Shown: positions 12,536 through 25,984 of the stretch, one piece after another
How the letters are laid out: each line of letters begins with the position of its first letter
How positions within the stretch are numbered: the first letter of the stretch is position 1
NCBI GenBank assembly: GCA_028023455.1
Contig: JAQFVV010006724.1
Location: forward strand, 250,001-314,000
Reading direction: 5' to 3'
Length of the DNA stretch: 64,000 bases
Source: Epiperipatus broadwayi
Lineage: Eukaryota > Onychophora > Udeonychophora > Euonychophora > Peripatidae
Notes under the pieces: generated by a model
What the model saw: only the letters and a program-made list of their open reading frames with translations
What the model was told of the DNA's origin: nothing
Database searches by the model: none
Program-made: the position numbers and the translations under genes

Positions 12536-13965
12536 ATTTACATGATGCTGATACATTTACTACCTAATTAAAAAAAACAATTAATCCATTATCTGACCTG
12601 TAACTCGATCACTTATTCAATTGACTAAGGTCAATTACCTAAAAAAAGTCTCTAATAATCTGAAGAAAATCTATATAGTTTACTGAACTAGTTTTGAATT
12701 AAAATTATGAGCATGAAAATTGCATTCTCTATCTAATGTTATGGAACAGATTTAAAATGCAATGCTTCAAAATGACAAAAATATAACATAGAAAACTTAA
12801 CCAGGTAAAAAATGTTCAGAATGACCATAGGGTATACAGAAATTCAAGATTCACGAGAGAGGTGAAATTAAGAGTGAAAATGTCTTTTCTTACATTTTTT
12901 AAAAACTAGTTTACAAGTGATAGAGAGTAACATGATTTGTTGTCTGGAAATATATGTATTGTGCAATAAAGCATATGAAGCCTTTATTACTTGATAGAAA
13001 TAATAAAAAGTTGCTGAATCTAAAGTGTATTTTATTGTATTTTTTATCATAGCATTGTTACTCATACATTTTTATATTTATTAGACTTCAAAACATCAAA
13101 GTAAATGCACTATTGTTATTTTGTTGAGGTTCCAAATGATAAATATAAATATCAAATAGTCTTTTGATGACAAATTCATAAGAATCATAAGCACTAGAAG
13201 TGAAAGTTAGGATTGTAGTTCATATTTTACAAGGTCACAGAGTATCAGTGTCAAAAAAACATTCAGGGCAAAACATATTGAAATGTTTTTTAGCTTAGGA
13301 AGGGGTTTGTAAAAAGGTTAAGCATTGAAAATGACAAAACTTGATGAAATCTACCACTATATCACTACATCAAATTAAGGAAGGAAAAATAATCAAATTG
13401 GTTTTATTGTTCAGGATAAAACAAATGTAAGTTGTGGCAATGATTGAGCTGAATGATGATCCGATATTTTAAGTGTCTTGTTTGCGTTATTGCAATATTA
13501 ATTAAATACTATTAATATAAATTCATGGATTTTTTACTATGGTGAATTTTGATTTATTATTTCTTTATTTTATTTACTTCGGAAAAAAATAAATAAGATT
13601 AATGGAAACACAAAAAGTTTACATTGATCCGTTTGACACTGGAAGCTACTATATTAATGTGACCAGTGCTTATAAATTAAGAATTTGTCTCTTGGTTTAA
13701 CATTAAAAATTATTTAATGCGGTTTAAATAAAGAAAGCTTTGGTAAAAAAAATTCACATATTTTTTAAAAAATCCAGTTAGGATATAATCAATTAATAAC
13801 TGGAGCCAGCTTAAATTATATCATTTAGTGAATTATTTTTTTGTGTGAGTTCCTTTTTTAATTTATAGAGGGTCAGAGAAAAAAATACTGCTATTAAATT
13901 GTGATACTTGTTGGACTCTATTTGAAAAATACGTAGAAATTATAATTAAACTATTAACCTTTTAC
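12536..13965. other. AT-rich non-coding sequence
   Basis: Nothing recognisable on either strand. It lies between the end of the segmental duplication and the TATC satellite. A 65-codon - frame at 12868-13065 has no supporting features. Confidence 0.5.
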
Positions 13966-13996
<31 letters not shown>

Positions 13997-14690
13997 CATT
14001 TATCTATCCATCATCTACTTATCAGTATGTCTGTATATCTAATTATTTATCTATCTACCTACCTACATATCTATTTAACTACCAACTCACCTATCTGTCT
14101 ATCTATCTATCTATCTACGTAATTACCTATTTTCCTACATACTTAACTATCTATCTATGGATGTATCTATCTGCCTACCTACTTGCTTTGCTACCTACCT
14201 GTGTACCTACCTACCTACCTATCTACCTACCTGATTACCTATCTATCTGCCTACTGCCCTAGTTGTTTTCATGACTATCTACTTACATTCCTACATTAGG
14301 ATCTATCTATTTAGATACCTGTATATCTAACTATCTATATATCTATATTTCTACATTTCTACCTCCCTTTCTACCTATGTTCATATTTCCCTGTTTATTT
14401 GCTTACCCCCCCTCTCTATCTAACTGTCTAACTATGTGTCTATTTATCTGTCTTTCTGCTGGATGACCTTCTGGATGCCTGACTGTCTATCTACCTATCT
14501 CCCTACATTTATTCTGATCTACCTACCTCACTGCCTGCCTGCTTACTTGATAGTCTGCCTATCTATTTGCCTCTCGACTTACCTATCTATTGTCTACTTT
14601 CTTATCCATCTACTATCTAGCTATCCCTACATATCTACCTACTTGTCCACCTACTCACCTTCCTACATACATACCTACATTTTTGTAATA
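13966..14690. repeat. ~725-bp degenerate TATC/TACC tetranucleotide tract
   Basis: It begins with perfect TCTA units and drifts into CTAC, CTGC, CTGT and CTTA variants, keeping a strongly pyrimidine-rich + strand (GATA-type on -). The tract is one of the longest simple repeats in the window. The frame 14436-14741, rich in Tyr, Leu and Ser, is its by-product. Confidence 0.95.
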
Positions 14691-15283
14691 ATGTTTTATC
14701 ATTTTCAACCTCTCAATAATGATTTTGCAGTATCATTCTAGGAAAATATTTGTAAACAAATATGAAGATATAAAAAATTATGTAATTCAAAATGTAACAT
14801 GATTTGACATTTATGGATTTTTACCATTTCCTAATTTATAACTTATAAAGTAGAGTGTGCAAAAAGTCCATCAAAATATCATGATAATAATATCCATTCT
14901 ATAATTTAGACCTTTAAATTTACACAACAAAAATATAAAATTATGACTTTTCAATATTATGTTAAATTATGTGCATGTGTGTGTAGATTTTGTAATATAT
15001 GCAAGCATATGTACACATTAGGAGAGCCCACATTTGTGCTAAATAAATATATTAAAGTTATTATTTAATCATATAATAAAAAACATTGCATTAATTAAAT
15101 ATGCACCAGGATACATGGCTGCCATTCTTATTAAAAGCTAACATTTCTCCCTGACTGAATGTAGGATTTTAATAATCATCTTGACCAATTTCAGAAAGTA
15201 TGTATATGATATAATATGCATAATTATTGTGAAAATTATCAAAACATCTCTTGATCACTTTATATGTTTACACAGGCTGACAC
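14691..15283. other. AT-rich spacer
   Basis: No gene or repeat recognised between the TATC tract and the foldback cluster. Confidence 0.5.
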
Positions 15284-15596
15284 TAGCAAACTCTCCATAC
15301 AGTAGTGCTACCAATTGCAAACCTTTATGATCAATGAATGCCAGAAGGTTTATCTAAAAAAATCTTTATCTAATATTTTCTCATCCATTATCTGCAGAAT
15401 AGTTCTAGGTTGTGGCTCTCATCAGTTAGGTGCCTTGGATTTGACAGCACTGCACCTATATTCTCACTGGTGAAAACCACACTCTGGGATATTGGATGAG
15501 TAGATATTAAATAGGAATTTTATAGACAAACATCTTCCATCTATTGATTAAGAAGGCTTGTACTTGGTGTCACTACTTTATGAAGAGCTTGCACTG
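15284..15596. repeat. Foldback-family copy A (degenerate palindrome)
   Basis: The left arm starts AAACTCTCCATACAGTAGTG and carries the family blocks ATGCCAGAAGG (15339), CATCAGT...GCCTTGGAT and AGCACTGCACCTA. The right arm carries the reverse complements TGGGATATTGGATGAGTAG (15485) and CATCTATTGATT. Both arms are diverged, so this is an older copy than those at 15682 and 17721. Confidence 0.7.
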
Positions 15597-15681
15597 TTAT
15601 TCAGCATATTCTTGTGGTTCAAAGTAGGATGGTTTAAATCCAATAAACATCACATGATCCCCATTTCTTATGATTGTTTAT

Positions 15682-16063
15682 AACTGTTATTAAAACAGGC
15701 AAAACTCTCCATACAGTATTGCCACTCAGTGCAAGCCAGAATAATCAATGGATGCCAGAAGGTTTGTGCAGAAAATCCCCATCTAGTGCCTATTCATTCA
15801 ATATCCCCAGACTAGTTTGTGGCTTGTGGCCTTTGTCAGTAAGGAGCCTTGTATCTGAGAGCATTGCATCTAAGAGTGAAGTGCTCTCAGTACCAAGGCT
15901 TCTCACTGATGAAGGTTACAAGCCAGAAACTAGTCTGGGGATATTGGATAAATAGGCACTAGATGGGAATTTTATACACAAACCTTCTGGCATCCATTGA
16001 TTACTCTGTGTTGCACTGAGTGGCAACACTGTATGGAGAGTTTTGCCTGTTTTAATAATAGTT
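15682..16063. repeat. Foldback-family copy B (long near-perfect palindrome, 382 bp)
   Basis: The outer ends AACTGTTATTAAAACAGGC and GCCTGTTTTAATAATAGTT are inverted complements, and pairing continues inward for about 180 bp per arm to a short centre near 15872-15882. Blocks such as CTAGTGCCTATTCATTCAA and CCCCAGACTAGTTTGTGGCT occur once in each arm in opposite orientation. Both strands therefore give similar open frames (15674-15955 on +), which are not evidence of a protein. It resembles a foldback or MITE-like element. No transposase is present. Confidence 0.85.
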
Positions 16064-17716
16064 CAGAGTACTTGTTTTCAAAATATGAAAGTATTATAAA
16101 TACTTACCAATGCCATCAAAATAAATATATTATTTTAGAACATTTCAACTTCTAATGGATAAAACTACAGATCTGTCTATGCCCATATATAATATCTTTG
16201 AGGCTATAGTTTTGCCTCAGCAAAAAGTAAGAAGAGTAAATATTTGGAAATAATCTCTCATAAAATCAAACACTTTTATATGAAAATGTACATTTCTTAC
16301 CACAGAACAACTGAATACCAAGTTTTATCAATTCATTAGCGATTATTAAAATGGCCATCAAAGATAAAAATTGATGAAATAACTAGTAACATTAGAAATT
16401 ATCTAAAGTTTTGCAAACCATGATATCCAATATAACATACTATAAAAAGAAATTTAATTTCCACACTTTTTAACCATTAATAATAATACCTCTGAAGTAT
16501 ATCCCTTTAAACACTGAGTTTATAATGTTTATTTGTATTTAGACATAGATGTACTCATGTTTAAAAGTTTTTTTTTTTATTTAATTCAAAAGTTTATAAA
16601 AATATTAATTGACTAACTAACCAAATAAAATATAAACTACTATTATTATTAAAAATATCAAGATAATATAATTTAATCATTTTATTATTTTTTGAATTAA
16701 TTTTTTTTCTGTGAGATTATTATTATTATTTGGAAAAAATAGATACAAAAATATAGATATTTGTTATCTGAAATTATTATTACCAGCAATAATAGAACAA
16801 TAAATATATTTTTAACAAATTTTGTGATGATCATTTATGACAGACTGATAAAATGTAGTATATAATTCTGTATAAAATATGTAATAGATCATTGATAAAA
16901 TAGAGTGTTAAATTTAAAATTCTATCAGTATATTGTTAGGTGTGAATGTTTCCATTAGAGATATTGTAGTCATTTTTTAACTATGAAAAAATTTATTGCA
17001 AATGGAATAATAATGATCTACAATTAATTGTTTAATTTACAAATATTAGTCATTTTTTGATGATAATAAATAAACAAAATGAAACATGTCAATTAACATG
17101 TTTAATATGTAACTAAGTTTGTAGATAAATATACAATCAGTTCTTAGTTATTACTTTTTAATACTAATGGTGAGCGTCAAACATATTGTAAGATAAAAAA
17201 TATAAATGGAGATACCTTTTCCAGCTATTTATTAGATCATTAATATTTTTATTTTTAATAATATAACTGTAGTTTTAAAATAGTTTATTAAATGAATTTT
17301 TATAAATTTTAGCCATTATTTTAAAAAAATATTTATGATATTATAAAAGTGCTTGAAGAAATTTTATTAAGTTCAAAAGTTTTCAAGTCAATCTTTTCAG
17401 CAACTCAATAGTCTATTCTTTACTTCAAAAATAATTAATTATACTTTAAATATAATAATTTTAAAATATTAATGACGAAGTTCACTGAAGTGAAAATAAC
17501 AAAGTAAAGCAAAGAACAACTAAGAAATTGTTTTAGATAAAAACCATGATGTTAAAACAAATGCTTTTCACTTTTTATGTTCTCTGCAATTTTAACTCTT
17601 TTACTTTAGTAATAATAGGCATTTAATAATGGAATAAAATATAGGAATTCAACAAAGTGAAAAGGGCATGCTAAAATTACTTACATGATTTGGTCTATTA
17701 CATGATAAACATATAA
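16064..17716. other. AT-rich spacer inside the foldback cluster
   Basis: No gene or further copies of the foldback family seen. Composition is extremely AT-rich, with many AAT/ATT patches. Confidence 0.5.
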
Positions 17717-17720
17717 TCAC

Positions 17721-18652
17721 ATGATCACTATCTCATACTAGCACAATAATTGTTATTAAACAATTCAATACAAAACAACACTCTCCATATAGTAGTGCCA
17801 TCTTGTGCTAACAAGAGCAATCAATGGATGCCAGAAGGCTTGTGCATGAAATCCCTATCTAGTGCCTACTCATCCAATATCCCCAGACTAGTTTCTGGCT
17901 TGTGGCCTTCATCAGTGAGGAGCCTTGGATCTGAGAGCACTGCACCTAGATCTTAGGATCTAATGCAACCCTCCAGCACCCATCTTTTAACTCTATTTAA
18001 CTACAAAACTATGAGAATGAAATTGAAAACACTATTAATATTTTCAATCCAAGCTCAATAGCTTATATAGTCATATGGGTCTGAACTCAATTCAGTACCC
18101 ATACATTTTGGTGTCTTTGGCTCTTTAACAACCATAGCCACCACTATCCTATTAGGCAGGATTGGTGTTAAACCACTAAACATCACATGATCACTATCTC
18201 ATACTAGCACAATAATTGTTATTAAACAATTCAAAACAAAACAACACTCTCCATATAGTAGTGCCATCTTGTGCTAACAAGAGCAATCAATGGATGCCAG
18301 AAGGCTTGTGCATAAAATCCCTATCTAGTGCCTATTCATCCAATATCCCCAGACTAGTTTCTGGCTTGTGGCCTTCATCAGTGAGGAGCCTTGGATCTGA
18401 GAGCTCTGCACCTAGATCTTAGGATCTAATGCAACCCTCCAGCACCCACCTTTTAACTCTATTTAACTACAAAACTATGAGAATGAAATTGAAAACACTA
18501 TTAATATTTTCAATCCAAGCTCAATAGCTTATATAGTCATATGGGTCTGAACTCAATTCAGTACCCATACATTTTGGTGTCTTTGGCTCTTTAACAACCA
18601 TAGCCACCACTATCCTATTAGGCAGGATTGGTGTTAAACCACTAAACATCAC
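17721..18652. repeat. Two direct 466-bp tandem units of the foldback family
   Basis: ATGATCACTATCTCATACTA occurs at 17721, 18187 and 18653, a spacing of exactly 466 each time. Each unit holds the arm sequence (CTCCATATAGTAGTGCCATC, ATGCCAGAAGGCTTGTGC, CCCCAGACTAGTTTCTGGCT, GAGGAGCCTTGGATCTGAGA) plus a linker (TTAACTCTATTTAACTACAA to GGCAGGATTGGTGTTAAACC). The two units differ at only a few positions, for example CAATACAAAAC versus CAAAACAAAAC, so the duplication is recent. The frames at 17750-17956 and 18216-18422 are the same arm read in the same frame. Confidence 0.93.
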
Positions 18653-19012
18653 ATGATCACTATCTCATACTAGCACAATAATTGTTATTAAACAATTCAA
18701 AACAAAACAACACTCTCTATATAGTAGTGCCATCTTGTGCTAACAAGAGCAATCAATGGATGCCAGAAGGCTTGTGCATAAAATCCCTAATGCTTGTTGC
18801 ATTAGATCCTAAGATCTAGGTGCAGTGCTCTCAGATCCAAGGCTCCTCACTGATGAAGGCCACAAGCCAGAAACTAGTCTGGGGATATTGGATGAGTAGG
18901 CACTAGATAGGGATTTTATGCGCAAGCCTTCTGGCATCCATTGATTGCTCTTGTTAGCACAAGATGGCACTACTATATGGAGAGTGTTGTTTTGTTTTGA
19001 ATTGTTTAATAA
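18653..19012. repeat. Third partial unit joined to an inverted copy of the arm
   Basis: A third 466-type unit starts at 18653 but breaks off after AAATCCCTAATG near 18790. It is followed from about 18797 by the reverse complement of a full arm (TTGCATTAGATCCTAAGATC to GAATTGTTTAATAA at 19012). The whole array 17744-19012 is thus bounded by inverted TTATTAAACAATTC ends, like a single foldback element that has been internally amplified. Confidence 0.88.
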
Positions 19013-19059
19013 ACATATAATATAATTAATAAAAAAGTCAGTATTTTTTATACATTATT

Positions 19060-19780
19060 TGCTTAGCTTTGGACCCAAACTCAGTCATTCAGTGAAAATT
19101 TATTTATCTCTATAGATGGTTTGACATCTTCCATTTTCACACAATGGTAGTCCTTACTCCAATGATTGGAGAGCTGGTATTTGTCCTTATTTATTCCAAT
19201 ATATAATTTATTTCCCAATTCTCTGAATTATTCATGACCAATGAGAGGGTTTATCTTGGCATGGACTATGTATAATGGTAGTTTCCAGTTCTTGGCATTA
19301 GTAGCCATGACAGGAACTTGGATTTGGCCTCTGATATTAATGGCATTAACATTTGCATCATGAGCCTTTAAGTTTGGTTTTAGTATCTTCAGGGGATGTG
19401 TCATGTCAGCCACAATGGTTTTCCAGTCTGTAAGAGAGATCAAGGATACTCAACTACCACTGTCTATTTCCATAAGAACAGGTTTTCCAAAGATTTTTAA
19501 TGTCATTTCAATTTTGTGATCCTGGTCAGATGACATTGTAACGGTCAAATATGTGCATTCGGGAAACAAAATCCAAAACTCCAATAGATCATCATAAGGC
19601 TGACCAGGTTTACAGTAATGGAAGCCACAACTCTGACCTAACCCTAGTTCCTCTACCATTGCTCATAGACTTACTACCTTGCGAATGACACAGTTGATAT
19701 CACAGCAGCATTTCTCTTCTTCACATGCCGGCAGTAGCACAACAGCAGAACATAAGATGGGTAACAACAGGTGTTTTATA
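19060..19780 (-). pseudogene. Ty3/Gypsy pol remnant: retropepsin region
   Basis: Read on -, two open pieces (19659-19450 and 19443-19228) are one frame separated by a TGA. The first ends in GKPVLMEIDSGS, the active-site DSG of a retroviral-type aspartic protease. The second continues VSLISLTDW, then HDANVNAINIRGQIQVPV and PLYIVHAKINPLIGHE, the flap and C-terminal part typical of Ty3/Gypsy proteases in invertebrates. A TAA follows GHE, where related elements continue into the linker before reverse transcriptase. No RT, integrase or LTR follows in the window to the left, so it is a truncated dead copy. Confidence 0.75.
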
Positions 19781-20167
19781 TAGCATATTTTTATAGGTAT
19801 CATGTGTTGTACTTATGACTATTGATTACCTATAAGTTTTTAACAAATAATAAAAATAATTATCAAATATTAAATAATTGTGAGTCAGTGAGCAAGACAA
19901 AGACATGAAGCTAGAGTAAATTTAAAACTAATTTAATGAATATTTTAATTCAAAACAATATTATGATAGGTAAGTGTTTGGTTTCACATGCAGGTGATTA
20001 AGGGATGCTTACAATATAATGGGATTAACATGTAAGTAATGGGTTATTAGGAATCATTTTGGATGTCTGAGTTTACATGGCTTGGTTTACATATATAGTC
20101 AAAATTATTGACAAGTGATTATAATTTTCTAGTACAAATATTATAGTTTGGAAGTTTATGCATTTCT

Positions 20168-20250
<83 letters not shown>

Positions 20251-21935
20251 TTTAACCACAGACAGGTGATTTCATTTTAGGTTACAATTAATTTCTTTCG
20301 CTATATATATCTGGTTTGATCATTCGCAGGTGATGAAATTATAATATAATTATATTTTCATGAGTTTAATGTATTTTAATAATGAGATGACTTTGCTCAT
20401 GGTTATCTATGCCTAGTTTATGCTATATAGGATTTAGATTTGCTTTAGATTAGCGGAAGTGATAATAAATTTTACTAAAGAACATATTTACTTAGCATGA
20501 ATACTTAACATACTCTCTATATAGTTTATGTACAATTTAAATTGGATTCTATTTCAGATCAAAGCTGAGATAATTATTATAATGGTGGGAATAACTGATT
20601 AATGGGAGTTAGACTTCAGATACTAGTGTGTAAAGAAAATATATAACTCTGAGTCTTTTCTGTGTCTCATAGGTGCCTTACTCACAGAATTTTTACCAAG
20701 TAACGGTTCCCTGTGACTGAACTCATTACTGTGATATAAGAGGCCTTATTAGTTCAGCAGATTGAGCAATTTATATAAGTGTGTGGAGTCTTACGCTCTG
20801 TGTGAGTCTCATGCTTTATTTTTACGAATGCAGAATGTGGAGATGCAAACCCATCCGCCATCTGAAGAGAATAATTGCCCGAATTAAATGTAATGGTGCA
20901 GTGCGACCACATGCAACCATTAAAGAAGCAGCAACAGTGAATACACCATAGCATTTCATAAGGACACATATGCACCACTGACTATATAATCATATTTATA
21001 AAATTAAGACGCTAAATTAAAAGTTTCCTTTATGAAACTACCCTATATCAGTTCATGTTATAGTACTCTTAATAATACTATTTAAGAGAGTTTGCGAATC
21101 CAATTTACAAAGCTATCTATACAGGCTTTGATTTAATTTAAGGAGGATTACAGCATATAGTGAAATTAAATACAGAACTATAGACTTATGTTGCATTTTA
21201 TCACTTTAACTATATATTGGTTAAAATATTAACTTTAAAAGCAAATCTATTTAAAATGATGGTGTGTTTGTATTTATCTTTAATTCAAAATATTTTATCC
21301 ATTTCAAAACAGAGCTTTTTAGTTTGTGTATAATTTACACGTTTTACATATATATATGTGAACTGATATATATGTGCGGGAGAATCTTTATTTAATTCTC
21401 GCTAATAGTTAACTACAGATAAAGCTCGGTTTTGAATGTTTATAGCATAAACAATACAATATAACTAAAATAATAAAATTTGGCATAGATTTAATCAAGA
21501 AATGCAATGTTTAATATATGATAGAATTTCACGCAAGTGAAATCTGAAATTGTTTTGTTTAAAATTAAAGTGATATGACATTCGCTAAAATATGATTGAT
21601 TTAGTTTCACTAATGCTAAGTTTAAGATTAATGACGGCAAGTATTATCATTAACTTACAATATATAAATTAGCATACGAATTTTAATTATTACTTTAAAA
21701 CAGCTAAATTTATATAAACATTTAAATTCTACATTTTAGCAAATTGAAATCAAATAGCATTTAATTACCTAGAGTCAAATTAATACGTAACTAAATCAAA
21801 CATTATTTTACGAGTAAACCAATACATAAAATCATAAAATCAAATTTATTAAATGAAATGTGTTTGAATGCAAATAATTTAGATTTTGAAATAATAAATC
21901 ATAAATCAATCTATGAATTATTTAATGACAAATAG
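19781..21935. other. AT-rich non-coding sequence with long (TA)n
   Basis: Holds a TA microsatellite of about 77 bp at 20172-20248. No gene is supported. The - frame 20754-20978 shows no recognisable motif. Confidence 0.5.
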
Positions 21936-21936
21936 G

Positions 21937-22045
21937 TTCAATCAGTTTAAATCATTTTAAATCAGTTAAATCATTTTGACTTATTTTAAATCAGTTTAAT
22001 TCATTTGAATCAGTTAAATCATTTTGACTTATTTTAAATCAGGCA
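21937..22045. repeat. Short tandem repeat of ~48 bp (ATCAGTTTAAATCATTT type)
   Basis: CAGTTAAATCATTTTGACTT begins at 21963 and again at 22011, with shorter AAATCA variants around it. A small minisatellite. Confidence 0.8.
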
Positions 22046-22214
22046 AGATTTTAGGGTTTAAATAAAGTTATTAAATTCATATACAATTTAGGCAAGTTTT
22101 AAGATTGAAAGTAAAATAAAATAAAATTTACGAAAGTTTAGTTTACAATATTAGGATGGCCATTAGATTAATATTTAAGCTAGCAATTTAAAGTTGATTT
22201 TAGTGGAAGGTTTT

Positions 22215-22580
22215 AGAATGGAAGGAGTATTTACCATTGCTTCTCTTTTCTTTCTTTCTACTGGCAAGTTATCTGCATAGCGGGATCTCTTTAAGTTCTT
22301 GCGGTGGTTAGTTCATGCTCCTCCAGCTTAGGCAGTTTTCATCAGGGTGGGAGGCAAGATTTCAAGCCTATTACCTGACATGTTGATTGTTCACTTCTTA
22401 CAGTTACAAATTCAAAGAATTAACTGGATTTTGTTGCCAAATGTGCCTTGAAAGATGGCTGCTATTGCTTATATAGCAATATACCCCCCTCTCCTTCATT
22501 ATATTATTTACTTAGATGTGTTTTCTTAGCTTCTAAGATAATCACCAGCTATAGCGGGAGCCTGCTGTGTCAACTTTAAA
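22215..22580. other. GC-richer island, possible LTR or promoter fragment
   Basis: Base composition rises clearly above the neighbours. On the - strand a TATATAAG lies near 22477, followed by about 250 bp without a good frame. On + a pyrimidine run occurs at 22241-22260. This could be a decayed LTR or an untranslated exon. I cannot decide. Confidence 0.25.
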
Positions 22581-25500
22581 ATAGGTAAAAAAAAACCATT
22601 GACATGTTGTAATTTATGCAGTTTTCTAAATTTAATTCTAAATATAAATTTTAATTAATCTTATACTGGTAAAGATTAATTATTCTCGTGTCACTCTGGC
22701 TGCAAAACAAATATAAGATATGTGAAAAACATTTTGTTATATATGTAACTTGACCGTTATCGATATATGAGAATTATTAAATTTCGAATATAAATAATTT
22801 AATAAATAATGCAAAATTAGAGAAACCTTAATGTTTTACATCCTATTAACATTTATTTTCTAGCATATATATAGTCTAAAGTTACACCTACAACTCGTTT
22901 TCCATTAAATAATTATTAATAATATATATATGTGCGTATTTTAGAGATTCATGACTATGTAAATGAATATTTCTTTATATATTTAAATATACATGCATAC
23001 ACATATGATTGTACTTATTTAAGTTTAAAATTAGGTGGGTTTTTTTAGTACTGTTATTAATATATACGAGAGTTTGGTGGTGTCTATATATTGTGCCATT
23101 ACAATTTGGTCACTAGCCAAATTTATAGTAATGTGCATGTAGAAAAGGTCAAACAAAATCATCATCACAATTTTATATAACCATAAAGGAAGCTGTAGGG
23201 CATCCAAGTTCAAACCCTACAAGGTCCAGTTCTAAAAGCTTTAAACAGAGAAAGAATGGGTCAACAATTACATGCTTTACTTGTTTGTGTGTTGATAGAA
23301 AGGTAATACACACATTTAAACTATTTAATATTTAATTTTTCTTTAAAAAGCAAAGTTATAATGCATACATATAGGCAATGTATGTGTAAATTATTTAATT
23401 GTTTTATATTTCAAATATTAAACATTTTAACTTTCTTTAAAACTAACCTATGCTTGATCAATTCTAACATTTTATTCTATACTTTTATTTTGCTTTTCTT
23501 TAATTATAAGTGGGATTTAAAAGTTACAGATTTAATTAAATAATTGGGTTATAATTACTAAGCTAGCAATTATATTATTTAAGGTTAGTTTATGAATGAT
23601 TTGAAAGAATGAAGGATGTGTGTACATTACATACAAAATTTTACATTTCCTAAATATTGAAAGAAAAGGAAGTATTAAATCTGTTAAATTATTTTTTTTG
23701 TACAATTGTTTGTTAAAAGAGGAAATCTGTTTAATCAGATATCAATCTTTGTAGCAATTTTTTTTTGTAAATAATTGTTTTTCACTTTGGAAGCTTATAA
23801 TGGGTCAGGACTATAATTTTTGAAATTGTCTTATCAAGATCTAAAGAAGGAAGCTCAAAGATTTGAAGTGTTACCTGGATGTTAAAAAAAAAAAAAAAAA
23901 AAAGAAAGGAAATAAGAATTGAGTCTATTTTTTTTTTTAAAACAAAAGTGTCTGGAAAAAGGATTAAACTTTTCAGTTGAAAAATAATATAGTTGAAAAT
24001 AAATTAGAGATCTAATTAAAACAAATTTGTCCAAAAATAGCAAGTGATGCTATCTCTGATTGGTTAAGTTAGCTAAAAATTGGATATAAAAAGCTGTCTT
24101 GAATTATTATTAAGATTATTGTGATTGATTCAGATTATTAAACTATCAAATTTGAATGTTGAAAATATAAGAAATGGTAGGCTAGAAAAATTATATGTAT
24201 GTCCCATTTGCTGACCATCTGGGGAAGCTGCACATCACATAGAAAAGAAAAGATGTGTCTAAAATAATATTCTATACCTTTCAACTGACCAGAGAAATAA
24301 GATGTTTTTTTTTAATAGAAGGAAGAAAGCATTCACCTGCATTCAAAGAAGATGAATTAATCTACTGATAAATATTAATCATCAAGTCCAATTAATTGTT
24401 ACAACAACTGATTTTAAACTCGAGAAAACTTACAAATGGGAAAACAACTGCTGTATTTCATCCACATGCTTGACAGGAAGAGAAGAAAATTTAATATAAT
24501 GATTTCCAAATTGTCCACTAAAGCAAATAACCTCAATAGAGTCACCATCATCAAATAGTTATACACCTCAAGGTAGCTGCAGAAATATAAACATTATACA
24601 AGACAAGTTTGAACCCTTGGAAATTCGCCACAAACAAAAGATCGGTAATATGACTTTTTATATCTATTTTCTTTATGATATCAGTCTTAAGAAACATTTT
24701 AGCAATAAAGTGGTATATTTTATTTAAAGAACCTTTAAAGACTATTCAGATCGATTAAAACAAGAATGTCTTACTAAAAATAACTTTGAGCTCCATAAAT
24801 GACCTTGAATGTATGAAAATTATTTGTTTATTAATTTTACAATATTAATGTGTAAAACAATTTTTTTTATGGTGTTATGATTTTAGTTTTAACTGATATA
24901 TTATTATTATTTTGGTTTTTAATAATATTTTGTTATTATGGGATAAAACACGCACATACATAATAATATTTTTATATGTGTATAATTGGGAGTGAATGTG
25001 AAATAATGAGTAGTATTAGAATATTAGATTATTTTGTTTCAAGTTCAGTATAGATTTCAGCGCTTGGAAGGGAGGGGGGAGAAAATAATTTAAAACTTGT
25101 TTCTAAAACTTGCTCTTTCAATTCTACTAACATTTTTTTTTTACATTCTATTTACATGTTGGATTTTAAAGTATGTGTGCCAATGAGCAGATAATTTTTT
25201 TTTTTAAATACTTTTCTCATGGAGTGAAAATCATGGTCAATGTGACGTCCAACTTAATACAAAATACATTTGAAGGGAAAGGGGGAAGAACTTAAAATTA
25301 ATCTGAGGATTGTTATATAATCAATTATTATTATTATTATTCATGTCAATTTTCATATTTATCTAGAAATTTTTATGTATATGTTAGAAATGTAGTAATA
25401 AATATTAGTTTGTTTTATTAAACGAGGCGTATATATTTCATTAAGTGTAGTCTTGGTTAAGTGTGATTATTCATCATCATCAATGGTTGAATATTAGTTA

Positions 25501-25984
25501 TTTAAGATATAAGTAAATATGCTAAAATTAAGCAATAATTAGGAATTTCTTTATAAAAATTAGTTTTATGTTTAGGCTTAGTCCTAGAGCTGTAATTGAA
25601 ACCCTTGTCATTATCGTTATTATTATCATCATCATCATCGTCATCAACGTTTTAATTAATGAGCTGTTTAACTGTTTAAAGGCCATAAATAAATATTGAT
25701 TTTATAATATTTAGTGATTTCTTAGTATTATTATAACCACATCCCATCATCTATTTCATGCAAGGATGAGTGAATTGCCATCCTAAATTAGTTATATATA
25801 ATCTGAGCTAGTGAACTTATAAAAATATTGAAATACATTTGTTATGTTAAGATCTGAGAAATGATTTATGTTCAATGAACTCCATTGTGGTTTAAAGATG
25901 TTTTACTTTTACCTAACTATTAGTGCTTATAGTGATATGGCTCAAAAAGCAAAATCTCTCATTTTTATTATAAATAAAGTACCA
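22581..25984. other. AT-rich non-coding sequence
   Basis: Contains A-runs (23884-23903), ATT and TCA trinucleotide patches (25322-25342, 25624-25640) and a B-box-like GTTCAAACCC near 23208. The more open stretch 24190-24640 hints at degraded coding sequence but shows no motif I can name. Confidence 0.5.

Noticed and set aside
14436-14741. 101-codon Leu/Tyr/Ser-rich frame resembling a membrane protein
   Set aside because: It is the TATC satellite read in one frame; hydrophobicity follows from the repeat.
15674-18422. Conserved peptide (MPEGLC...SVRSLGSES) in three frames
   Set aside because: It comes from repeated DNA arms that are equally conserved outside the frame and also occur inverted, so DNA amplification explains it and not protein constraint.
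22277-22330. tRNA gene suggested by GCGGTGGTTAGTTCATGC
   Set aside because: No B box at the right distance and no cloverleaf.
25440-25660. TCATCATC runs as further RTE tails
   Set aside because: The bases next to them do not match the RTE 3' end, unlike those at 27819-27950.
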